A stretch of 64,000 bases of DNA. Source: Oscillatoriaceae cyanobacterium M33_DOE_052 (GTDB lineage: Bacteria; Cyanobacteriota; Cyanobacteriia; Cyanobacteriales; Laspinemataceae). Each line of letters opens with the position of its first letter. Positions within the stretch are counted from its first letter, which is position 1. The translations under genes and the position numbers were made by a program. Location of the stretch: positions 1 to 64,000 of the forward strand of contig DVDU01000023.1 in assembly GCA_015296065.1 (NCBI GenBank), written 5' to 3'. Under the pieces are notes generated by a model that did not search any database, had not been told where the DNA came from, and saw only the letters and a program-made list of their open reading frames with translations. Below are positions 44,076 to 52,960 of the stretch, piece by piece.

Positions 44076-46277
44076 TCAAGCGATCGCGCTAAAATCATCC
44101 GCCGCCAAAGCCGTGACTTGCACATTCATCAGAGTAGCCATTAACTGGTCTCCCACCCGAATTTCTGTGCCTTGCGCCCCTTGGGTGAGGGACAACTGGG
44201 CAAACGTTAACCCACCAGTGAGGGCAATCTTGTCCTCCCCATCGGCGTAGTCCATCACCATATCACTCCCAGTGTCAGGACCGAAGACGAAGGTATCCAC
44301 CCCCGCACCGCCACTTAGCATATCATCGGCTAAGTCGCCCCAGAGCCAGTCATCCCCATTGCCACCAGTGACGGTATCATTTTCCTTCCCGCCATAGAGG
44401 GTATCGTTACCTTCACCCCCATCTACCATATCTGTACCCAGGTTCCCAGATAACCAGTCATCGCCATTGCCACCCATCATCATATCTGTGGCTTTACCGC
44501 CGTAGATGGTATCATTCCCTTCCCCACCATCTACCGTATCGTTATCCTGGTTGCCGTTGAGCCAGTCATTTCCGGCTCCCCCCTGCAGCATATCTACCCC
44601 CACATTGCCATAGAGGGAGTCAGTGCCATCACTGCCCATCAGCATATCCGTACCGGCGCCACCCCAGAGGCTATCGGGACCCGCACCACCATCAAGAGTA
44701 TCATTGCCTTGGTAGCCGTAGATCACCTCCGAGCCTTCAGTCCCGACCAAATTTTCGGCGGCGCTACTGCCGAAAATCAGCTCTTGGCCAAACCGATTCC
44801 AGGTTGCTGACTCCCGAAATGCCGCTGCAAGGCCGTAAGTTTCTTCTAAGAAATAGTAAGAATCTATCTTACCATTTTCCATCTCGATTTTGATAGCAAA
44901 CGGCCCATTATTTACCAAATTGCCCGTGCGATTATCGAGGTAGGAAGCATCACCGAACATCGCCACGGTGTTGCCTTCTATCAAGGTGTTATCGATGTTG
45001 AATCCCTGAATCGTAAAAACACTGTTCAGCAGGTTGACAAATGATGTAATTTCCTCCGCTCCAGTATATAACGGCTTCCACGGCATAATTCGACTCCGCT
45101 CGTGGAAACTGGTAGTTTCTGAATAGTCATTATCAGGACGTACTAAGATGTATTGCGCATCCGGCGTGAAGTTAGCTGGGATATATTGCGCAAAAGTACC
45201 CGTTTGGATAGATTGGAAAAATCCTTGAATTACTTGTAAATTTAGGGACTCATCCGCTGGTTCTGGTATCTGGGTGGGGTCGCCTGCGGCGGGGAGTGAT
45301 TGTAGCTGCGGCCCCGTGGGCATTTTCATAAAATCTGATTGGTCGATCGACCCCGCTGCTCCCTGAATTACCGCCAGTAATTCTCCCGTTGCTGTCACCG
45401 TTACCGTAGCATCGTCACCGCTGGCGCCGATCGTCAAATCCCCGAAATTTAAATCGGTGGTTTGTAATGTGACTGTTTCGCCCAATACATAGTCAGTCTT
45501 GCGTCCTAAGCCCAGGAAATCTACCCCCTCCTCAAAGTCGGTAATAGTATTAGTTCCTTCCCCACCCACGAGGACAAACTTATCACTACCACCGCCACCC
45601 GTGACTAAATCATTACCACTACCCGGCCAAATTTCATCGTCACCCGCACCCCCATTAATGGTGTCTGCTTGCTGATAAGCATATATCAGGTCGGCGCCAT
45701 CACCACCGATTAAATTATCCCCACTAATGCTGCCAAAGATGATATTATCGATGATGGGGGTGTCACCCTGGCCAAATTCTCCTGACCAGTTACCGCCAGT
45801 ACGATCGGGTGTGATACTTGCCCAGCTATCTTCCCGGATATGGTAAAGAGAAATTTTCCCATCGGTGATTTCTATTTCCAGAGCAAAGGGTGTCACCCCT
45901 AAATTCCCGGTCTCATTGCTGACCTGGACGTAATCCCCGAATAAGGCCACCTTATTGCCATCAACAATATAATCAGCAATATTGAAACGCCTTAATTGTC
46001 GTAATTCTATCAAAGAATCAGTGAAATTTTTCGCCCCTTCTTTCCCCACAAAAGGGAAGAAAGTGGGACTCAGCAAATTTTGCTCGTGATTTTTGCCTTC
46101 ATCATTATAGTCGGACCGCTGCGTGATGACGTTAAATTGGACATTCTCGCTAAAATTGGCGTCAATATAATCGGCATAACTACCAGTAGCTATAGACCCT
46201 AAATAACCCAGCACCAGATTGATATTTTGCTGCTCTTCTGGTGTGCGGGTTGTCCCCATATTCATTTCTTCTTCCAT
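44076..46277 (-). CDS. secreted SnoaL-RTX-SnoaL-RTX protein, copy A
   Basis: 733 residues with an alternating architecture. About 12-165 is an NTF2/SnoaL-like domain. About 180-340 has calcium-binding GGxGxD nonapeptides plus a beta-rich NTITDFEEGVDF region. About 345-500 is a second SnoaL-like domain. About 505-680 is a long RTX array (GGAGPDSLW, GGNGDDWLS, GGEGNDTLY). A C-terminal segment ends LAADDFSAIA, the usual place for a type I secretion signal. No Sec signal peptide, as expected for RTX export. SnoaL-like folds in other proteins are polyketide cyclases, isomerases or dehydratases. Catalysis outside the cell, or ligand binding, is possible. Paralogous to the next gene upstream. No ABC/HlyD genes are adjacent. 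Confidence 0.85.
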   Translation of the reverse strand: MEEEMNMGTTRTPEEQQNINLVLGYLGSIATGSYADYIDANFSENVQFNVITQRSDYNDEGKNHEQNLLSPTFFPFVGKEGAKNFTDSLIELRQLRRFNIADYIVDGNKVALFGDYVQVSNETGNLGVTPFALEIEITDGKISLYHIREDSWASITPDRTGGNWSGEFGQGDTPIIDNIIFGSISGDNLIGGDGADLIYAYQQADTINGGAGDDEIWPGSGNDLVTGGGGSDKFVLVGGEGTNTITDFEEGVDFLGLGRKTDYVLGETVTLQTTDLNFGDLTIGASGDDATVTVTATGELLAVIQGAAGSIDQSDFMKMPTGPQLQSLPAAGDPTQIPEPADESLNLQVIQGFFQSIQTGTFAQYIPANFTPDAQYILVRPDNDYSETTSFHERSRIMPWKPLYTGAEEITSFVNLLNSVFTIQGFNIDNTLIEGNTVAMFGDASYLDNRTGNLVNNGPFAIKIEMENGKIDSYYFLEETYGLAAAFRESATWNRFGQELIFGSSAAENLVGTEGSEVIYGYQGNDTLDGGAGPDSLWGGAGTDMLMGSDGTDSLYGNVGVDMLQGGAGNDWLNGNQDNDTVDGGEGNDTIYGGKATDMMMGGNGDDWLSGNLGTDMVDGGEGNDTLYGGKENDTVTGGNGDDWLWGDLADDMLSGGAGVDTFVFGPDTGSDMVMDYADGEDKIALTGGLTFAQLSLTQGAQGTEIRVGDQLMATLMNVQVTALAADDFSAIA

Positions 46278-46460
46278 TGAGCTTACCCTGTTGATTGTGA
46301 ATTTGATGTAATCCAGTTTCTCTTTCAGTTATAACCAGACCACATTTTCGGGGATTATACCAGATTTTGAAATTAATGTATGAGTAATTTTATTGGGTAA
46401 ATAGGTAATTATTGCCCATTAGTTCCTCTCGCCCTGGCAGGAAATGGGGAGATGAAGATA

Positions 46461-46519
46461 TAAAAAATCGTTGGCTAGATATCCCATCGGAAAGGTGAGG
46501 GCATATCTAGCCAACGATT
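46461..46519 (-). terminator. strong intrinsic terminator between the two RTX genes
   Basis: A perfect 17-bp inverted repeat (46466-46482 with 46503-46519, core TTGGCTAGATAT) with a 20-base loop. On the minus strand it is followed by six T residues. It separates copy B's transcript from copy A. Confidence 0.88.
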
Positions 46520-46567
46520 AATCTTACGGCTTACCGGAATTTCCCCGCAGCCTATGGTTTAACCACT

Positions 46568-48793
46568 TCAGGCGATCGGGCTAAAATCATCCGCCGCCAA
46601 AGCCGTGACTTGCACATTCATCAGAGTAGCCATTAACTGGTCTCCCACCCGAATTTCTGTGCCTTGCGCCCCTTGGGTGAGGGACAACTGGGCAAAAGTT
46701 AACCCGCCAGTGAGGGCAATTTTGTCCTCGCCATCGGCGTAGTCCATCACCACATCAGTGCCAGTGTCAGAACCGAAGACGAAGGTATCCACCCCCGCAC
46801 CGCCACTGAGCATATCATCGGCTAAGTCGCCCCAGACCCAGTCATCACCATTGCCACCAGTGACGGTATCATTGTCCTTGCCACCATAAAGGATATCGTT
46901 ACCATCACCTCCATCTACCATATCCGTGCCTAGGTTCCCAGATAACCAGTCATCGCCATTGCCACCCATCATCATATCTGTGGCTTTCCCGCCGTAGATG
47001 GTATCATTCCCTTCCCCACCATCTACCGTATCGTTATCCTGGTTGCCGTTGAGCCAGTCATTGCCCAATCCTCCCTGCAGCATATCTACACCCACATTGC
47101 CATAGAGGGAGTCGGCGCCATCACTGCCCATCAGCATATCCGTACCCGCACCGCCCCACAGGCTATCGGGTCCGGCACCGCCATCAAGGGTATCATTGCC
47201 TTGGTAGCCGTAGATAACCTCCGAGCCTTCAGTCCCGACCAAACTCTCCGCCGCACTACTGCCAAAAACCAGCTCTTGGCCAAACCGATTCCAGCTTCCC
47301 TCCTCCCGGAGCGCCGTGGCAATAGCATACGTATCTTCCATGAAATAGTAAGAATCTAGCTTACCATCTTCAATCTCCATTTTCACCGCAAACGGCGCAT
47401 TATTGACTAAGTTTCCCGTCCGGTTATCTTCATAAAGAAAATCCCCGAACGTCACCACAGTGTTGCCTTCCACCAAGGTACTATCGATGTTGAATTCCCG
47501 AATGGTAAACTCAGTGTTTAGCTGTTTAACAAAAGCATCAATTTCGGCATGGCCGGTATGCACTGTTGTCCAAGGCAGAATTCGTTGCCGCTCGTGGTAC
47601 AGCGTAGTTTCTGAATAGTCATAATCCGGGCGCACTATGGTGTATTCCGCATCGGCAGTGAAATTGGCCGGGATATATTGACTGTAAGTCCCGTTTTGAA
47701 CCGACTGGAAAAAGCCTTGCACCAATTGTAAATTCTGTGCTTCATTAGCTGTTGGGTCGGCCTGCTCGGTGGGGTCGCCTGCAGCGGGGAGTGATTCTAG
47801 CTGCGGCCCTGTGGGCATTTTCATAAAATCTGATTCGTCGATCGACCCCGCTGCTCCCTGAATTACCGCTAGTAATTCGCCGCTGGCTGTCACTGTCACT
47901 GTGGCATCGGAGCCATTAGCGCCGATCGTCAAATCCGCGAAATTTAAATCCTTGGTTTGCAGGGTGACTGTATCACCAAATACATAGTCGGTTTTCCTTC
48001 CCAAACCAATGAAATCTACGCCTTCCTCAAAGTCGGTAATAGTGTTAGTTCCTTCCCCATCCACGAGGACAAACTTATCACTACCACCGCCGCCCGTCAC
48101 GGCATCATTGCCACTACCAGGCCAAATTTCATCATCACCGGCCCCGCCATTAATGGTGTCGGCTTCCTGATAACCATATATCAAGTCGGCGCCATCACCA
48201 CCAACTAAATTTTCCCCAGCGGTGCTGCCAAAGATGATATTATTGATGCGGGGGTCATCATTGAGGCCAAATGTACCTTCCCAGTTACCGCCGGTGCGTT
48301 CGGCGGCGATGCTGGCCCAGCTATCTTCGCGGATGTGGTAGCGGGAAATTTTCCCATCTTCCACATCTATTTGCAGCAAAAAGGGTGTTACTGCTAAATT
48401 GCCCGTAGTATTGCTGATGTGAACATAATCCCCGAATAGAGCTACCTGATTGCCATCAGCCACTATATCGTTAACATTAAACCGCCGGACTTGGCGAAAT
48501 TGGGGTAAACCACCAGTGAAAGTTTTTGCCCCTTCTTTCCCGACGAAAGGCAATATAGCAGGATTAATTAGATTTGGCTCGTGATTTTTGCCTTCATCAT
48601 TGTAATCTGACCGCTGGGTGACGATGAAGAATTTGACATCATCGGTAAAATTCGCATCAATAAAAGCAGCGTCCTGCCCAGTTTCTATGGCCCTCAAAAA
48701 ATTGAAGACTAGATTAACATTTTGCTGCTCTTCAGCGGTGCGAGCGGTTTGGTTTAATTCTTCTTCCATGTTGATATCCTGTCCTTCAGACAT
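46568..48793 (-). CDS. secreted SnoaL-RTX-SnoaL-RTX protein, copy B
   Basis: 741 residues with the same order of domains as copy A. The C-terminal RTX block is almost identical (for example NWDWLNGNQDNDTVDGGEG-like units and the LTGGLTFAQLSLTQGAQGT tail), also at DNA level over about 0.7 kb. The N-terminal SnoaL-like halves have diverged more, e.g. RTAEEQQNVNLVFNFLRAIE against copy A's RTPEEQQNINLVLGYLGSIA. The pattern indicates a tandem duplication with later gene conversion of the 3' half. Strong hairpin terminator downstream; 290 bases separate it from copy A. The start (MSEGQDINMEEELNQ) is the first ATG and lies after an AT-rich leader. Secretion by type I is inferred. Confidence 0.85.
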   Translation of the reverse strand: MSEGQDINMEEELNQTARTAEEQQNVNLVFNFLRAIETGQDAAFIDANFTDDVKFFIVTQRSDYNDEGKNHEPNLINPAILPFVGKEGAKTFTGGLPQFRQVRRFNVNDIVADGNQVALFGDYVHISNTTGNLAVTPFLLQIDVEDGKISRYHIREDSWASIAAERTGGNWEGTFGLNDDPRINNIIFGSTAGENLVGGDGADLIYGYQEADTINGGAGDDEIWPGSGNDAVTGGGGSDKFVLVDGEGTNTITDFEEGVDFIGLGRKTDYVFGDTVTLQTKDLNFADLTIGANGSDATVTVTASGELLAVIQGAAGSIDESDFMKMPTGPQLESLPAAGDPTEQADPTANEAQNLQLVQGFFQSVQNGTYSQYIPANFTADAEYTIVRPDYDYSETTLYHERQRILPWTTVHTGHAEIDAFVKQLNTEFTIREFNIDSTLVEGNTVVTFGDFLYEDNRTGNLVNNAPFAVKMEIEDGKLDSYYFMEDTYAIATALREEGSWNRFGQELVFGSSAAESLVGTEGSEVIYGYQGNDTLDGGAGPDSLWGGAGTDMLMGSDGADSLYGNVGVDMLQGGLGNDWLNGNQDNDTVDGGEGNDTIYGGKATDMMMGGNGDDWLSGNLGTDMVDGGDGNDILYGGKDNDTVTGGNGDDWVWGDLADDMLSGGAGVDTFVFGSDTGTDVVMDYADGEDKIALTGGLTFAQLSLTQGAQGTEIRVGDQLMATLMNVQVTALAADDFSPIA

Positions 48794-49204
48794 TATGGAT
48801 TTAAGACCAGTTCAAAACCTCAAATATCTTCACCATGAATAATGGTATATCCACCCACTTATTATTGTTACCTAAATTTTGAGATTTTGCCAAGAAAAAT
48901 CTAAAATTTTGCTAAAGATTTTTCAAGTTATCCGTTGCTTATGTTAAAAATTGCCCAAAATTCATTGATAATTTACCTTGAATACAGGGAGAAAATATGG
49001 TAAATAATTTAATCATATCATTGGTTCTTTGTCTGTTGTCCTGTGTCACTGGACCAATAACCAATCAAGTCTGAATATTTTGGAATTTACCCTCACCGGC
49101 TGAGCTTTATTACTCTTTAGAAAAAGACAAAAACGGCTCAGCAGCAAGTTAGCCGGGGGGAAGCCTTTTCCGGGCTCGCCTCCCCCAGATGTCACATTGT
49201 CTGC
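48794..49204. other. intergenic region upstream of RTX copy B
   Basis: 411 bases, AT-rich near the RTX start (likely promoter). A GC-rich inverted segment GGGGGGAAGCC...GGC..CCTCCCCC (49154-49186) near the 3' end of the reductase gene may terminate that gene. No coding sequence is seen. Confidence 0.45.
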
Positions 49205-49822
49205 TTAACGCCGCAGCAGCTTAAAGGCGATTTCGCGGCTGTAATTGCGGGATATCTGCACCCACAGCTTGGTCAAAGACTCAATTAATGGGGCAACACT
49301 GAGAGGTCCGCAGTCCACGGCGTCAAAGCCTACTGCCTCCGACAGCTCCACTACTAAAGCCTTTGCGTCTGCATCATCGCCGCAGATAAAATTACTGGCA
49401 TTTTCATTGCCAAACTCTAGTCGAGTCAGGTTGTTGGCGCCCAAAGTGCTGAAAGATTTCACTACTTTGGCTCCAGGAACCTCTTTGGCAATATCCCCTG
49501 CAGCGGACCCGGTGGTATCCGGTGGTGGGGGAATCATCCGGTTGGTGGCGTCGATGAGGATTTTACCCCCCAGTACGCCGCTCACTTGTGCTAAAACTTC
49601 TGGGACGTTGCGCCAATGTACGGCGAGCAATACTACATCTCCAAAACTAGCCGCTTCTTGGAGGCTCCCAGCTTGGGCATTGCCTCCACTTTCTGCAAGC
49701 AATGCTTGGGTTTTTTCACTGTTCACATCTCGGACGCCGAAGTAAACTTGGTGTCCCTGCTTGGCCCAGAGTTTGCCTAATGTACCGCCGATGTTGCCTG
49801 CGCCTAAAATACCGATTTTCAT
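49205..49822 (-). CDS. NADP-binding reductase, F420-dependent-NADP-oxidoreductase-like
   Basis: 205 residues with an N-terminal Rossmann motif KIGILGAGNIGGTLGKLWAK and GVRD at the end of the second strand, which favours NADP. LLAVHW, ILIDATN and VVKSFSTLGANNL follow the NpdG/F420-NADP oxidoreductase pattern (family named after the archaeal enzyme). Cyanobacteria do not usually depend on F420 for redox, so the substrate here may differ. It lies in the middle of the block. Stop and start are unremarkable, and upstream is a repeat array shared with the MDR gene. Confidence 0.82.
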   Translation of the reverse strand: MKIGILGAGNIGGTLGKLWAKQGHQVYFGVRDVNSEKTQALLAESGGNAQAGSLQEAASFGDVVLLAVHWRNVPEVLAQVSGVLGGKILIDATNRMIPPPPDTTGSAAGDIAKEVPGAKVVKSFSTLGANNLTRLEFGNENASNFICGDDADAKALVVELSEAVGFDAVDCGPLSVAPLIESLTKLWVQISRNYSREIAFKLLRR

Positions 49823-49845
49823 GGTTAATTATCTTTGTTACTAGA

Positions 49846-49941
49846 AGGGAGGGCTAAAGCCCAACTACGAACCGAACCAGGAGGGCTAAAGCCCAACTAC
49901 GAACCGAACCAGGAGGGCTAAAGCCCAACTAAGAACCGGGG
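49846..49941. repeat. three direct GGGCTAAAGCCC repeats
   Basis: Three copies of GAGGGCTAAAGCCCAACTA followed by CGAACCGAACCAG linkers, exactly spaced. The last copy (CCAACTAAGAACC) contains the stop codon TAG of the MDR gene on the minus strand. Confidence 0.88.
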
Positions 49942-50954
49942 ACTAAAACAATTTTGCCTTTGACTACCCGATCGTCCAGAAGTTGGTGAGCTTTGCGGGC
50001 TTCTGATAGGGGCATGGTGCGGTCAATGACTGGCTTGATTTTCTTCTCGGCTAAAAGATTCAAGATGGCGGTTAAATCTTGAATGTACAAATCATGGTTT
50101 TCTTTCTTGAACAGAGACACGGCATAAGTCATCACCTTTTTGGTGGGATGAATCAAATTCAAAGATAATGCCGCATTAAACCAGATAAATACATCGCGCA
50201 AACTGGGGGTTTCGCCTTGGAGACCGAAAGAAACGCCGAAGCTGACGACTTTGCCTCCTTCTCGGAGGGTGGAATATGCGCGGAAGCAGTTTTCGCCGCC
50301 GATCGGGTCGAGAGCCAGGTCAACCCCATCCCCGGTCAAACTCATTATCTTTTCCCGCACATCTTCGCTCTGATAGTCTATAGGGGTGACTCCCATATCC
50401 ACCAGCACTTGCTGTTTACTCTTGGCGTCCGTGCCGTACATCTGTAAATTGACCAGTTTGCCTAAGTCTATCAAAGATGTGCCAATCCCTCCCCCAGCAG
50501 CATAAATTAACACTTTTTCGCCCGGTTTGACTTGGGCAACTCGGTGTAAAATTTGATAAGCTGTGAGATAATTTAAAATTGTGGATACTGCCTCCACTGG
50601 GTCAACCCCAGCGGGCAATAACACCAAATCAGCTTCGGGAATACAAACATATTCCGCATATGCTCCCGTTTTGGTCAATGCTGCTACTTGCTGTCCGGGT
50701 TGAAATTTTGTGGCGCCTTCACCGCATTTATCCACTGTGCCCACAATATCGTAACCGGGAATAAAGGGAAATGAGGGTGGGTCAATGGGATAGATACCCT
50801 CACGCATCAAAATATCGGCTGCCGAAACCCCAGCCGCTTGCATTTTTACTCGCACTTGTCCGGCTGCAGGTTCGGGGATATCATCTTCGACGATGACTAA
50901 GTTTTTGGCGCTACCTTGGGCAATAATCAAAGCGTATTTGTATTTCATTGTCAT
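49929..50954 (-). CDS. medium-chain dehydrogenase/reductase, quinone-oxidoreductase type
   Basis: 341 residues, MDR superfamily without the zinc ligands. An N-terminal GroES-like domain (VRVKMQAAGVSAADILMREG, FIPGYDIVGTV) precedes the Rossmann motif LIYAAGGGIGTSLIDLGK and a substrate-binding C-terminal domain. Such enzymes reduce quinones or alpha,beta-unsaturated ketones with NADPH. Two ATGs (50954 and 50948) begin the gene within a GACAAAT heptad: the first is inside the repeat, the second encodes MKYKYA. The stop TAG is part of a GGGCTAAAGCCC repeat, giving C-terminal Gly-Ser. It sits between the NADP-binding reductase and mocA in the same orientation. Confidence 0.88.
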   Translation of the reverse strand: MTMKYKYALIIAQGSAKNLVIVEDDIPEPAAGQVRVKMQAAGVSAADILMREGIYPIDPPSFPFIPGYDIVGTVDKCGEGATKFQPGQQVAALTKTGAYAEYVCIPEADLVLLPAGVDPVEAVSTILNYLTAYQILHRVAQVKPGEKVLIYAAGGGIGTSLIDLGKLVNLQMYGTDAKSKQQVLVDMGVTPIDYQSEDVREKIMSLTGDGVDLALDPIGGENCFRAYSTLREGGKVVSFGVSFGLQGETPSLRDVFIWFNAALSLNLIHPTKKVMTYAVSLFKKENHDLYIQDLTAILNLLAEKKIKPVIDRTMPLSEARKAHQLLDDRVVKGKIVLVPGS

Positions 50955-51012
50955 TTGTCATTTGTCCTTGGTCATTGAGATAAAATCTGGGTTAAAGAGG
51001 GCTGAAGCCCAA

Positions 51013-51648
51013 CTACAAACCTGGTCTTTCTCCCTGTACTAAATTGGCAGGAGTATCGATATCAAAGGGGTCGCCAGTTTCGTCGCAGCCCACTTCTACC
51101 ACGGGGTAAGTTTTCATTAACTGGCGGGCGCCTTCGTCTCCTTGCAATTCTAACGCATCCTGCCAGAGGGAACGGGGGATAAGAACGGGGTTACGTCTGG
51201 CTTTGGCGTAGGTGGCCACGAATAGGGCTGGATTTTGGTTTGATGTTTGAAGGTAGGCGGTTTGCAGTCTTTGATAACTCTGGGCACCGATAAAGGGTTG
51301 GTCCGCCAGACCGATACAAACCGCAGTTACAGAGTTATGGTTTTGCAGATGGCTGATGGCGCTGTGGAGACTGGTGGCTATTCCTTGTTGCCAGTGGGGG
51401 TTATGGATGATGGTGACACCCGGTGGAGCGGTGGCGGCGACGGTTTCGCCTTCATAACCCACAACGAGCAAGACTGGGGCGAGACCGCTGTCAATGGCGG
51501 CGGTGAGGGCGTATTGAAGGAGGGTTTGGTGGTGGAGTTTGACTAGGGGTTTGGGGGTATCGCTCCCCATGCGGGACCCGCGACCGGCGGCCAGAATGGC
51601 TACGGCGATTTTGTTTACTCCCGATAGATATGCTTGTGTTGCTGTCAT
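51013..51648 (-). CDS. mocA: molybdenum cofactor cytidylyltransferase (MocA type)
   Basis: 211-residue nucleotidyltransferase. The N-terminal signature AVAILAAGRGSRMGSDTPKPL, the LLVVGYEGE strand and a GDEGARQLM motif near the C-terminus all fit MocA/MobA proteins, which add CMP or GMP to molybdopterin. The gene is adjacent to xdhC and in the same block as a molybdenum-hydroxylase-like complex, so the CMP-specific MocA role is more likely than MobA. A Gly-Leu-TAG end lies in a repeat (CTACAAACC on the plus strand, 51013-51021). Confidence 0.85.
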   Translation of the reverse strand: MTATQAYLSGVNKIAVAILAAGRGSRMGSDTPKPLVKLHHQTLLQYALTAAIDSGLAPVLLVVGYEGETVAATAPPGVTIIHNPHWQQGIATSLHSAISHLQNHNSVTAVCIGLADQPFIGAQSYQRLQTAYLQTSNQNPALFVATYAKARRNPVLIPRSLWQDALELQGDEGARQLMKTYPVVEVGCDETGDPFDIDTPANLVQGERPGL

Positions 51649-51656
51649 CCTTTGCT

Positions 51657-51694
51657 CCCCGTCACCCCGTCACCCCGTCACCCCGTCACCCAGT
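51657..51694. repeat. four tandem GTCACCCC units
   Basis: Four direct 8-base copies of CGTCACCC. On the minus strand they encode the end of XdhC (GDGVTG) and its TGA stop, and they also fill the spacer to mocA. Confidence 0.85.
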
Positions 51695-52842
51695 ATGGGG
51701 TGAATGGTGTTTTGGCTGTGGGCGAGTCTTTCTCCTTGGCGTCCGGTGCGCAGGGCGATGACTTCGGCCATAATGGATACTGCGGTTTCGGCAGGGGTGG
51801 TGGCGCCGATGTCGAGTCCGATCGGGGCAGATATGCGGTTAATTTCTCTGTCGGTGAGTCCGGCTTTTTGGAGACGACGGAGCCGATCGCTCGTAGTCCG
51901 ACGGCTACCCATCGCCCCAATATAACCCGCGTTGGTTTTGACTGCTGTCACCAAAGCGGGTACGTCAAATTTCGGGTCATGGGTCAACACGGCGATAACG
52001 GTTCGCTCGGAAACCTGGGTTTTTTCCAAATATTTTTGTGGCCATTCGGCTACTACCTCATCAGCTTCGGGGAAGCGTTCTTTCGTAGCAAACCGGGAAC
52101 GAGCATCGCAAACGGTGACGCGGTAGCCCAGCATTTTGCCCAACTGGCATAAGCTGCGGGTGAAGTCCACCGCACCAAATATGATGAGATGTGGCGGTGG
52201 GGCAAAACTGTTGATAAAGACGGCGATGTTAACTTCTGACTCATCGCTGCTGTGGTCTGGTGGGACGGCGCAGTAGCCGGAACCTTCAATAAGTGAGTAG
52301 TAGCGGAGTTGTTTTTGGCCTTGTGCCAGTTCGCCTCTGGCGTCGCGGACCACTACCCGATCGAGTTCTGCATCCCCAATACTGCCTAATACATTTCCTC
52401 CCTCCCACACCAGCATTTGCGCTCCGGCATTGGGTCCAGCCACAGCAGTGCAGACAGCAACCGGGTTTTGGGAGGAGTTGCGGATAGCATCGAACATCTC
52501 CCCGGCTCCCCTGCCCCCCAGATCCCCAGCTCCCCACAAGGGAGTAACAAAGACATAAATAGTACCGCCACAGGTGAGCCCGATGGAAAAGCCTTCATCG
52601 TCGGCGATACCGTAGGAGACGAGACGGGGTTTGCTCTGGGCGATCGCGTCTAATGCCTCATCTACTAAGGCTCCCTCCACACAACCGCCGCTAATAGAGC
52701 CCAAAACCTCTCCGGCGTCATTCACCGCCATCGCGGCTCCCACTTCCCGAGGCGAAGAGCCCTTGACGCTGACCAAAGTAGCCACCGCCACGGCACGACC
52801 TTGGTTAAGCCATTTTTCTATGCCATCGAGCAAATCTTTCAT
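51670..52842 (-). CDS. xdhC: XdhC/CoxI-family maturation protein
   Basis: 390 residues from MKDLLDGIEKWLNQG; the frame is open to 52869, but that ATG lies in a GACAAAT heptad. N-terminal XdhC domain: GSSPREVGAAMAV, GSISGGCVEGALVDEA, GLTCGGTIYVFV. The Rossmann-like C-terminal domain has IFGAVDFTRSLCQL (usual G-A-G replaced by G-A-V), RVTVCDARSRFAT and YIGAMGSRRT. XdhC binds Moco, supports its sulfuration and hands it to xanthine-dehydrogenase-type apoenzymes. It lies upstream of mocA. The last residues are encoded by the GTCACCCC tandem repeat. Confidence 0.87.
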   Translation of the reverse strand: MKDLLDGIEKWLNQGRAVAVATLVSVKGSSPREVGAAMAVNDAGEVLGSISGGCVEGALVDEALDAIAQSKPRLVSYGIADDEGFSIGLTCGGTIYVFVTPLWGAGDLGGRGAGEMFDAIRNSSQNPVAVCTAVAGPNAGAQMLVWEGGNVLGSIGDAELDRVVVRDARGELAQGQKQLRYYSLIEGSGYCAVPPDHSSDESEVNIAVFINSFAPPPHLIIFGAVDFTRSLCQLGKMLGYRVTVCDARSRFATKERFPEADEVVAEWPQKYLEKTQVSERTVIAVLTHDPKFDVPALVTAVKTNAGYIGAMGSRRTTSDRLRRLQKAGLTDREINRISAPIGLDIGATTPAETAVSIMAEVIALRTGRQGERLAHSQNTIHPILGDGVTG

Positions 52843-52845
52843 TGC

Positions 52846-52957
52846 AGTTTGTCCTTTGTCATTTGTCATTTGTCCTTTGTCATTTGTCCTTTGTCCTTTT
52901 TTTTACACAAGTGAAAAGTGACAAGTGACAAGGGACAAGTGACAAGTGACAAATGAA
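52846..52957. repeat. GACAAAT-type heptad array, inverted
   Basis: Units TTTGTCC and TTTGTCA repeat to 52900; AAGTGAC and AAGGGAC units follow in opposite orientation. The block spans the whole gap between the porin stop and the xdhC start and contains spurious ATGs in frame with xdhC. Confidence 0.85.
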
Positions 52958-52960
52958 AGA

